Shown one piece after another: positions 29,227-36,914 of a DNA stretch of 38,719 bases. The translations under genes were made by a program, and so were the position numbers. This DNA is from Cardinium endosymbiont of Culicoides punctatus (GTDB lineage Bacteria > Bacteroidota > Bacteroidia > Cytophagales > Amoebophilaceae): positions 1-38,719 of the forward strand of contig NZ_QWJI01000006.1 of the NCBI RefSeq assembly GCF_004354815.1, in the 5' to 3' direction. Numbering within the stretch: the stretch's first letter is position 1; the number at the start of each line of letters is the position of its first letter. The notes below the pieces were generated by a model that saw nothing but the letters and a program-made list of their open reading frames with translations, had not been told where the DNA came from and made no database searches.

Positions 29227-30426
29227 GATACTTATGAATTTATCTAAGGCCTTTTGTACTTCCTTATCTTTATAATCTATAATAAAAAAAGGATATTTAT
29301 AAAACGTTGGCAAGTCAACCTTAAATAACTGATACAGATGTTCTACCGAAAGCCTTCCTTTACGATACCAGTCACATGCATTTTCTATAATGAAGGCATA
29401 GTTAGTGGCGTCTAGTTGAGACATAGCCAAAATAGCCATGGACTTTTCTTCAGGACTATATTCTGGATCGCGTAATATGTCTACACCGTCTTTTGAATGT
29501 GAATAAGGACCAAACTGAAAAGGGTAGTAGAAAGCAGGATGTTCTAAAACCATTAAAAAATAAGCTGGTGTAGAGATATTCAGTGGCATTGGATCATAAT
29601 AAAGAAGATATTGTTGCCATTGTTTATAATCTTCTACTGCACGGGTTATGATTTCATAGTATGGGAGTTCTCCTCCTTCTGATCCATATTTTTGATACAA
29701 CAGATGATCTGCGTACATCAGCGCACGCCAAGATTCTGGGAAACGATTGTTAAATAACTCTTGAATCCATACATATAGCTCTGACTCTTTAGGAAGATCT
29801 TGTTGCATTGCTAATAGATAATCACGTAATTTTCCATTATTTTTTAATGTGTTCGCTACATTCTTATAGCGATTACCAGTTTTCATAATATTGCTGATAT
29901 GAATTGAGTATATCAGAGTGAGTAGTTGCAAATCAATTTTATGCGCCTTATATAATTTGTACGTATTTGTACATAACGATGTAGATTTACCACCCATAGC
30001 ATAAATAACAAACTTCTTTTGTTCCAATGTATAACAGGAGTTAGCTAAATAATCCAATGCTGCATCATAATAATAACCATTGTGCATATACATAGCCAAA
30101 AAATCTTTAGATCTGAAAAATTCTATAGGATTTGTATAACTACCTACTATTGCTTGTATCGCTTCTACTTTCTGCGGGAAGGTCACCCATGTTCCCCAAT
30201 TACAGCCGTTTACGGTTATGTCACTAGGTGCTTTATACTGTTTATAGTCTGGGTAATCACATAGACATGTTGTCCATGAAGGATGGCCTAATTTAGATTG
30301 ATAGCCTTGATATTCAATATTTTCATATGATACAGGCGCAAAAAGGAGATGTAATATGTATACAATACTTGCATAAAAAGTTTTTTGTATAAACCGCACC
30401 ATTAAATTATTCAAAATGTTCATCAT
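29077..30426 (-). CDS. Secreted hypothetical protein, paralogue A
   Basis: A 449-residue protein of no family I recognise. An N-terminal hydrophobic segment (FYASIVYILHLLFAPVS) looks like a signal peptide or anchor. The rest is soluble, Tyr/Trp-rich and helical, with motifs shared with the broken paralogue next door: TWVTFPQKVEAIQA, LEQKKFVIYAM, PAYFLMVLEHP, WYRKGRLSVEHLYQLF, FYKYPFFIIDYK, and the near-identical tail PTIPEGLKEIARK and EEMAYMRGYHEFRKTHFTLY. The helical character may mean a solenoid or host-directed protein, but that is a guess. It looks intact and is the only complete member here. Confidence 0.6.
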   Translation of the reverse strand: MMNILNNLMVRFIQKTFYASIVYILHLLFAPVSYENIEYQGYQSKLGHPSWTTCLCDYPDYKQYKAPSDITVNGCNWGTWVTFPQKVEAIQAIVGSYTNPIEFFRSKDFLAMYMHNGYYYDAALDYLANSCYTLEQKKFVIYAMGGKSTSLCTNTYKLYKAHKIDLQLLTLIYSIHISNIMKTGNRYKNVANTLKNNGKLRDYLLAMQQDLPKESELYVWIQELFNNRFPESWRALMYADHLLYQKYGSEGGELPYYEIITRAVEDYKQWQQYLLYYDPMPLNISTPAYFLMVLEHPAFYYPFQFGPYSHSKDGVDILRDPEYSPEEKSMAILAMSQLDATNYAFIIENACDWYRKGRLSVEHLYQLFKVDLPTFYKYPFFIIDYKDKEVQKALDKFISIPTIPEGLKEIARKVKNGTLATKEEMAYMRGYHEFRKTHFTLYETIPARG

Positions 30427-30454
30427 CTCTTTCTAAGATTTTGTTTTGCTAAAT

Positions 30455-30639
30455 AATTTATGAGTAAAATTTTTAGCATGTTTCTTTTATCATTCACGTG
30501 CCGGTATCGTTTCATACAATGTAAAATGGGTTTTTCGGAACTCACGATAGCCCCTCATATAAGCCATCTCTTCTTTAGTAGCTAAAGTTCCATTTTTTAT
30601 TTTACGCGCAATTTCTTTAAGACCCTCTGGGATAGTAGG
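30455..30639. repeat. 185-bp duplicated 3' gene end, copy B
   Basis: Partner of 29042-29226 at a constant offset of 1,413 nt, with four differences. It covers the 3' end of the broken paralogue and its downstream flank. This points to recent gene conversion or a recent partial duplication. Confidence 0.85.
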
Positions 30640-30864
30640 CTCTGCTATGAATTTGTTTAAAGCTTCCTGGATTATTTCATTTTTATATTCTAAGATAAAA
30701 AATGGATATTTATAAAACGTAGTAAAAGGTTGTTCATAAAAACTAGGTATTTCACAATAAAATAGTTGATATAAATGACCTGTAGAAAGTTCCCCTTTTC
30801 GATACCATTCACAAGTACTGTCCATAAAAGCAGCGTAGATAGAGGCTTCTTCAGATGAAGTCAC
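30490..30864 (-). pseudogene. Paralogue B, 3' part after a frameshift and deletion
   Basis: 124 codons from a GTG (30862-30864) that overlaps the TGA of the 5' part by 14 nt. It aligns with the C-terminal third of paralogue A: CEWYRKGELSTGHLYQLF, FYKYPFFILEYK and the near-identical EGLKEIARK tail. It carries a small insertion (IPSFYEQPFTTFYKYPF). Compared with paralogue A, about 35 codons are missing where the two parts meet. It is most simply a broken gene; independent translation from the overlapping GTG is possible but not supported. Confidence 0.65.
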
Positions 30865-31708
30865 AGTAATAAGATGATGGATGATCCATAACCATTAAAA
30901 AGTATGGGGGGATTTCTAACCCACAAAAAACACCTCCAAATTTTATTGTTTCTGATGCGTTTCTTTCTCTTTCTGCATAACGTATAATTTCTAAGAAAGG
31001 CAATTTGGATTCGTAGTAATTTGCACCAAGTGAACAGTCAGGATCCAGTTTTTCATGACAAGATTCTGGTATAGTACCTTGTAAAATTTTTTTTAAGTTT
31101 CTATTTATAGAGGCTTCAACGGGAAATTCTTCTACAATTTTTTCTAAAAAATCATGCTGCTCTGAGCTTAGTGATTTTAAAACACTACCTTGATACTCAC
31201 AATGAATTAAGCTAATAATGAAAGATAATTCTAAAAGATCTAGATTGATTTTTTTGTTCTTATAAAGCTCATAATAATCTTGTAATAGATTGATACTTTC
31301 TTTTGAAATAGCATATAAAGCTATTTTCTTTTGCTCTAAAGCATACTTATCGTCTGCTAGATAATTTAGAACTGCTTGCCGATAGTAATTAGGATGTTTA
31401 TATATGCATAAAAAATCTTGTGAAAGTAATAATTCCATAGGTTCTTTTACCTTACCTACACGTGCCTGTATAGCGTCAATTTTTTGTGGAAAAGTAACCC
31501 AAGTTCCCCATTTTGCTCCATTTTGTAAAATAGTTTTTGGCGGTTCATAAAGTTTATAACCTTTATGATGTAGTAAATATAATACCCAAGAAGGACAATT
31601 AATATACCCAGCAGTATGAGAGGGATATGATTGATCCATGCTAGCGCTTAAAGATGAAATTTCCATTACAGTGACAAAGATTATAATAATAAGTTTTTTA
31701 GCTATCAT
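30851..31708 (-). pseudogene. Paralogue B, 5' part
   Basis: 285 codons with a signal peptide (KKLIIIIFVTVMEISSLSAS). It matches the first two thirds of paralogue A: GTWVTFPQKIDAIQARVG, LLSQDFLCIYKHPNYY, LEQKKIALYAISKESINL, PPYFLMVMDHPSSYY. The frame then runs to CDFI and TGA, exactly where paralogue A continues. The rest follows in another frame (30490-30864). A truncated secreted product could still be made. Divergence from paralogue A is large here, in contrast to the near-identical 3' ends. Confidence 0.65.
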
Positions 31709-31789
31709 AAAATTTAGACTATTAATTTTTTAAGCTTTACAATAATATTGATTCATTAGTACAGTTAAGCACTGCCTAATTGATACATT

Positions 31790-31967
31790 AGACCTGTTAC
31801 GTAAGTCCTAGAATGCTTGAAGTAGATTAAAATCTATTCTAAAAACACCTTTTTTAACATAAAAAAACAAATACGCATTATTTTTTGCTTATTTTTGATC
31901 ATTTATGGTCAATTCACTATATGCAATAATTTAAGTTCTTTGATCTGTTTACTTACGCAACAGGTCT
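31790..31967. mobile_element. 178-bp inverted-repeat element
   Basis: Terminal repeats of 17 bp: AGACCTGTTACGTAAGT (31790-31806) and ACTTACGCAACAGGTCT (31951-31967), one mismatch. ATT on each side may be a 3-bp target duplication. The interior (about 144 bp) is AT-rich with no ORF. A truncated copy starts at 899. It is probably a deletion derivative of an insertion sequence whose transposase is elsewhere. Confidence 0.7.
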
Positions 31968-32052
31968 ATTAACTTAAGATTATAAGTATAGATCTAGAAC
32001 TATAAAAATGGACTCATAATCAAATTTTATAAAAGAATTTATTTTCATTTAA

Positions 32053-32320
32053 GGTGGTGGTACAAATATATGATACTAAATTACTCAAACTAGATTTTAT
32101 ATTTTTGTTTTGATAATGAATATTGTATTGATTTTATTTGCATAAATAATTCTGTTTTTTGTCTTTGTTAAAGCCATTATTTACTATATCTATGTTAGTG
32201 AGGCATTCAGAATAGCTTTCTGTAATGTGTTTGCTTAAAAAAATTAACCACTTTTTATTAAACGACATAAAATACACTCAAGATCAAATACTTATTCCAT
32301 CATATATTTGTACCACCACC
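32053..32320 (-). mobile_element. 268-bp MITE, copy 2
   Basis: It lies in the orientation opposite to copies 1 and 4, with complete 22-bp inverted repeats and several base differences from copy 1. The flanking octamers (TCATTTAA, TCTTTTTT) do not match. It replaces the 3' end of the SecA-like gene and supplies that gene's last ~11 codons and TGA. Confidence 0.87.
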
Positions 32321-35300
32321 TCTTTTTTTACACTACGTATTTTTTCCTCTATACGCGTACGGAAAGTAGTATCCTTAATTATTTCATCGTGTTGTTCAGG
32401 GGGATATTTACGTAAATAATTAGCAATTTGAATATTTGTTTGTTGATAAACATATTCATTGAACTTAAGAGCTAACGTATCAGTATTGAGGTGTTCATTG
32501 GCATAGGATTCCCAACCTTTGGTAGCTTCTTCTAGGGCTTTCTGTTTTTGTTCAATACTTGATTTAGGGAAAAGTTCCTCCATAAAAGAGCAGAAAAGAC
32601 TAAAAAGATAGTCCTGTGCCAACATTTTTATTACGTCCGCTTTAGCTTGAATACTAGTTTCTTGTTCTGCGGTATTACGTTCCTCTCGAAGAATATTTAC
32701 TTGATTGGCAGTAGGATGATAGAGAACCAATTGGGCACTACCTTTTTTTCCTTGTCGGGCTGTACGGCCTACATTTTGTAGTTCTACACGATAGCTTTCT
32801 GGCAAAAAGGTGACACATACATGAAGACCTCCGTTATCCTCTACAGATTCACTTGTAACTAAGTCCGTACCACGTCCAGCTATATTAGTAGCTATTAAAA
32901 TTTCTCCACTATCCATACCATTTTTTTCAAAAAGGCTATGGCCATCATAGGTGTAGAGCTTTGTAGCATCATACTGGCTAGCTAGTTGATCACGTAACTC
33001 ATGAACGGTCTGTATATACTCGCAGATAATCAAGACAGCAGATCCATGACGTGCTTTGTCCAATACCGTCTCACAGATTGCCGATTTCCACTCAGCAGTA
33101 GAGTGGGTGATACGGGTAGGAAGTTCTTTACATAGGTAAGTGCTATCTGGATGGTTATGAATGATACGGTGCTTATGGGGAGGAATAGTTAACATATCTG
33201 AACCATATATACTATTCAAAAAAGATTGCGTATCAGTAGTTCCAAGTGTACCGGTGAGACCACATAAACCATTACCATATCGCTTAAAAAAGGCAATATT
33301 GGAGATAAAGTTGGTTGTAATGCCTTCGGGACTGATGCGTAGCCCCTCACGTATTTCCAAAAACTGAGTTAATCCATTACTAAGTACGGTATTACTTTGT
33401 ACAACACCGGTAGAACTACAGTCTATGGGAGCAATACGACCTTCTTTTATGGTATAGTTATATTCCTTTTTATATGAATTTAAACTGGTAATCATGCTCT
33501 TTATCCAATTTGGAATTTGCTTTCTGGCAAAGGGCAAGAGATGAGGAGGAAGATGTAGAATAGGCTTTCGGTTGTTAACTTCCCAGGAGGTTAAATGGAG
33601 CAATTTTTGTAATTGTTGGGACTCTTCTTCTCGCATACGACGTGTATAGTCATCTGATGCCTTAGCTATCTCTTGACCTATAAGGATCCCTTTGGCATGT
33701 ATCTCATTCCACGCTTCCCATTCTACTTCTTCTTCAGGGGTTAGTTCTCGTAATGATTCGCTGAGTTGTTCAGTAAGTTCTTCTGTAAGAAAGGTATTGA
33801 TATCTTCAATCTCACGGCTTTCTCCATCTATTTCTAGATAGATGGTGCCTTCTCGCTCTACAAAATGGCTATAGAAATAATTGGCTTGTTGCCACATAAA
33901 GGCAAGGGGTAGCTCCATATGTTGCATAGCTGGAGAAAGGCTAGAGAGGCGAACACTATGTTTACGGCTATCATATAACATACTGTCTACTTCGTCCACT
34001 AAGCATATATCGAAGGTGCGTTCTGTTAAGATATCTTCTCCTAAAAATTCTGTTTGTAAAATATCGCCTTGAAAGTCACTGGCTGTACCATAAATGATAT
34101 CAGATTTGTAAAGCTGTTTACGTTGTTCTGGTGATTGTTGTGTATGTTCTAGTTTACTGTTTTCTGCTACACTTAGTCCAAAGAGTGCATAAAAGCCATG
34201 TTGCTTAATAACCTCTGGGCGAGATAATTCTACAGAGGTGGTAATAATGTCTACTTTCTTGCCTTTGAGTCCATAGTAGGAAGCTGCCATAGCAAGGATC
34301 AAGGATTTTCCTTCTCCTGTATTGATTTGTAAAAGACGGCTGCTATTTGAAGGACGGTGGAGCAATAGATAAACAGACAATAATTGAGTCATACGGGGGG
34401 AATATCCATGGTATAGCTCTACAGCCCGGTTAATAACCGCTATATATTCATAAAGTGGAACTTGGGAAGATATTTTCACAGATGATACCCATTGGGATAA
34501 ATGGCTTTCATCCCAATTTTTTATAATGGGTAAATCGGAAAGAGTACCTATACTGGACTGACTTTCATAGGTACTTATAATCGATGAATAGGATTCCTCA
34601 AGGGCTTCCTTGCTTTTAGCATCTGTAGGGGTACGATTAGGATAAATTTTATCGATAAGTTCATCTAATGTATAGTCTTTACTATCATTAAAAGTATCTT
34701 CAATAACTAAGTCATATATAGATGAATCCCAATTTGTTTCTGGACGATTTTTTATAATTGAGAGGGCTTTTTTACTTGTTTTTGGAGATACTTGATAGGT
34801 GATCAATCTATCTAGTGCATGTTCTAATATAGGGACATGGGCTTCTGATAGGGTAGGTAACCAATCGTTGTAAAAATGTACCAAATCCTTATATAAACTA
34901 ACAGTATTATGTTCATTTACAGATTGTTTCAAAAGGGTTTTGAGCTTACATAAGGTCTCTTTATGTGCTAATAATGAATTAGATATGTCACGGTCACATA
35001 AAGTATCAATAAGCTCAGTAAACATGGATTGTAGGCCATTTTTAGTAGTAGCATAACGGTAAATAGTACTACTATAGCTGGAAGGAGACAAATCTGTTAA
35101 CAGTATAAGGTCTAGAATATTGCCTATAATTATAGGCGAGTTAGGGATCTGTTCTGAACTAGATAGTAGACTGGTAATAAGATCTGGTTGGGAATTAAGT
35201 TGATCAAGTTGTCTAATAAGTTGACATTTTACGCTTTTACTATGGTGACCTACATAGGATTGTACTTGTTGATTAATCCATTGTTTTTTTGAAAGCTGAA

Positions 35301-35328
35301 ACCATGGTTTTTTATCAGCCGTATACAT
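32284..35328 (-). CDS. SecA-like ATPase, main part of a split gene
   Basis: 1,014 residues. An N-terminal helical region (1-300) precedes a SecA-type DEAD motor: Walker A INTGEGKS (335-342), YGTASDFQGD (413-422), Walker B LVDEVDSML (443-451), LTGTLG (691-696), and a second RecA lobe with TNIAGRGTDL (814-823) and QNVGRTARQG (851-860). SecA's preprotein cross-linking region is not evident, and the SecY-tail zinc motif is absent. This is therefore a SecA-like accessory protein, not the housekeeping SecA. The last ~11 residues (ending VVVQIYDGISI) come from MITE copy 2. The 5' end was cut off by MITE copy 3: the native frame continues upstream as TFLR and into 35576-36439. ATG 35328 may be only an internal methionine. 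Confidence 0.8.
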   Translation of the reverse strand: MYTADKKPWFQLSKKQWINQQVQSYVGHHSKSVKCQLIRQLDQLNSQPDLITSLLSSSEQIPNSPIIIGNILDLILLTDLSPSSYSSTIYRYATTKNGLQSMFTELIDTLCDRDISNSLLAHKETLCKLKTLLKQSVNEHNTVSLYKDLVHFYNDWLPTLSEAHVPILEHALDRLITYQVSPKTSKKALSIIKNRPETNWDSSIYDLVIEDTFNDSKDYTLDELIDKIYPNRTPTDAKSKEALEESYSSIISTYESQSSIGTLSDLPIIKNWDESHLSQWVSSVKISSQVPLYEYIAVINRAVELYHGYSPRMTQLLSVYLLLHRPSNSSRLLQINTGEGKSLILAMAASYYGLKGKKVDIITTSVELSRPEVIKQHGFYALFGLSVAENSKLEHTQQSPEQRKQLYKSDIIYGTASDFQGDILQTEFLGEDILTERTFDICLVDEVDSMLYDSRKHSVRLSSLSPAMQHMELPLAFMWQQANYFYSHFVEREGTIYLEIDGESREIEDINTFLTEELTEQLSESLRELTPEEEVEWEAWNEIHAKGILIGQEIAKASDDYTRRMREEESQQLQKLLHLTSWEVNNRKPILHLPPHLLPFARKQIPNWIKSMITSLNSYKKEYNYTIKEGRIAPIDCSSTGVVQSNTVLSNGLTQFLEIREGLRISPEGITTNFISNIAFFKRYGNGLCGLTGTLGTTDTQSFLNSIYGSDMLTIPPHKHRIIHNHPDSTYLCKELPTRITHSTAEWKSAICETVLDKARHGSAVLIICEYIQTVHELRDQLASQYDATKLYTYDGHSLFEKNGMDSGEILIATNIAGRGTDLVTSESVEDNGGLHVCVTFLPESYRVELQNVGRTARQGKKGSAQLVLYHPTANQVNILREERNTAEQETSIQAKADVIKMLAQDYLFSLFCSFMEELFPKSSIEQKQKALEEATKGWESYANEHLNTDTLALKFNEYVYQQTNIQIANYLRKYPPEQHDEIIKDTTFRTRIEEKIRSVKKEVVVQIYDGISI

Positions 35329-35338
35329 ACGGAGGAAC

Positions 35339-35346
35339 GTAGATTC
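35339..35346. repeat. Left 8-bp target duplication of MITE copy 3
   Basis: GTAGATTC directly abuts the left end of copy 3 and is repeated exactly at 35613-35620 on its right side. This is direct evidence of transposition into the SecA-like gene. Confidence 0.85.
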
Positions 35347-35612
35347 GGGTGGTACAAATATATGATACTAAATTACTCAAACTAGATTTTATATTTTTGT
35401 TTTGATAATGAATATTGTATTGATTTTTTTGCATAAATAATTCTATTTTTTGTCTTTGTTAAAGCCATTATTTACTATATCTATGTTAGTGAGGCATTCA
35501 GAATAGCTTTCTGTAATGTGTTTGCTTAAAAAAAATTAACCACTTCTTATTAAACGATATAAAATACACTCAAGATCAAATACTTATTCCATCATATATT
35601 TGTACCACCACC
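35347..35612 (-). mobile_element. 266-bp MITE, copy 3, inside the SecA-like gene
   Basis: Same orientation as copy 2. The left terminus is short by 2 nt (GGGTGGTAC instead of GGTGGTGGTAC); the right repeat is complete. It is flanked by the exact 8-bp duplication GTAGATTC. Removing 35347-35612 plus one GTAGATTC fuses the reading frames on either side. Confidence 0.9.
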
Positions 35613-36439
35613 GTAGATTCATTAGGAGGAAGGTAAACCAATGCTTCAGTGAGTTGAGATAGAGAGCAAGCACCTATTTGTTTCTGACGGCGTAAAAAAT
35701 TTAGTATAATATATAACTCATTATCTGTATAGGTCGTACATATCTCATGGCATTTTTCAGAGAACTGTGGTAGGTCGGTAGTCCGTTCTTCTTCTGTACA
35801 TAGGAAACTAATATCTTGTATCAGAGACAATAAAAGCCATTTATCAGCCGGATGCTCCTTGAAAAGGTCAGGATAAAAGTGACCTGTCTCCGCAAAGTAA
35901 TTTAAAAGTGGACCTTGTTGCTCTGGAGATAGCTTAGTACATTTTTCTTGAAGAAGAGGAGCTATAGAGGAGTTAAAATCGGCTACTTTGTCTGGTGAGC
36001 AGTGAGATAGATAGGAAGTGATAAAGTCTGATACAGAATCCTGAATTTCAGTAAATTCTTTAGAGTCACTTGATGAATCACAGGGTTGTGGGGTAGATGG
36101 GCCAGCATAAGATGGTGTACTACTACGTCTAAGATGGTGTGTATTGGTCTCAGATGGGATATCTGTAGCATCATAAAATACTTCATCATCATATGTGGTG
36201 GTTGATGTTTGCGGAGTTGAAAAAAAGTAAGATGGAATATGCTGTCCATTTTGACGAGTACGGGACTCATTTTTTTCTGGTGTAATATTTACTTTATGTA
36301 AAAACAGTTCTTCTTCACATACATCGTCTGTTCTTTCTGTAACACGATCTTGTGTAGTGGATTGGTAACTACTTGAGGATTCTGCCTCGTCAGTGACAGT
36401 TATGCCTCCAGGTAGACCCATCGCACCAATGTAAACCAA
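35576..36439 (-). pseudogene. Middle segment of the split SecA-like gene
   Basis: The frame opens at TTG 36439, a poor start, and is really a continuation of the frame at 36515-36853 after an in-frame TGA. It begins GLVYIGAMGLPGG, shared with the Cys-rich lipoprotein (YIGEMGLRGG). It continues with a Ser/Thr-rich, probably disordered stretch (about 15-130) and then a helical domain (SDFITSYLSHCSPDKVADFN to RRQKQIGACSLSQLTEAL). It ends PPNEST followed by the MITE-coded VVVQIYDGISI and TGA. Without the MITE it would read on as PPNESTFLRMYTADKKP into 32284-35328. Confidence 0.75.
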
Positions 36440-36514
36440 GCCAGAAGTCCTTTTTTTTGAAGACGGAAATACAACATGAATATGGCGGGTATGCCACTCT
36501 GGTGTATGGTCAGA

Positions 36515-36853
36515 TCATGTCTCTATACTGTAAGATTCTTGACAACGAACAGGAAGATTTTCTAATTTCTTAGTAAAACCTTTAGGTAGATTTTCTTCTA
36601 CATCAGCATGCCATTTATCTGATTCTTGTTTAAATGATACTTTATGGCCACCTTTAGCTACATAGGTAATAGGAACAGGAGGTATAAATAATTGATCTCT
36701 TTTAATTGAATGTGAATTATTACTATATTTTCTGGCTCTCAAACGGTATAAAGAGGGGCCTTGGCAGCTGGATAGTAGCTGACCAAATAATAGTATATGG
36801 GCAATAAGACGCCTACATGGAAAATAAATCATAATAAAGTGACTTAAAATCAA
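36515..36853 (-). pseudogene. Lipoprotein N-terminal segment of the split SecA-like gene
   Basis: 112 codons. A signal peptide with lipobox LLSSC (Cys near residue 30; ATG at codon 8 gives a more usual length) is followed by a short domain, GGHKVSFKQESDKWHADVEE, that aligns with SFIREFNNEWFATITE of the lipoprotein at 36915-38003. The frame ends at TGA (36515-36517). The next 25 codons stay open in the same frame and read PEWHTRHIHVVF, matching KWLSRHHMLV of the paralogue. The TGA therefore looks like a point mutation or a readthrough site in one gene. Confidence 0.7.
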
Positions 36854-36914
36854 TATAAGTACAAAAAAGTGATAGCGTGACGTATTAATTTATACTACAC
36901 GCTATTACACATTA

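Noticed and set aside
32284-35328. Housekeeping preprotein translocase SecA
   Set aside because: The motor motifs are diverged (INTGEGKS, LTGTLG), the long N-terminal region and the absence of SecA's C-terminal zinc motif do not fit, and the gene is truncated.
36515-36517. TGA read as tryptophan throughout the genome
   Set aside because: murI and paralogue A end in TGA at the proper family length or position, and Trp is encoded by TGG in all clear genes.
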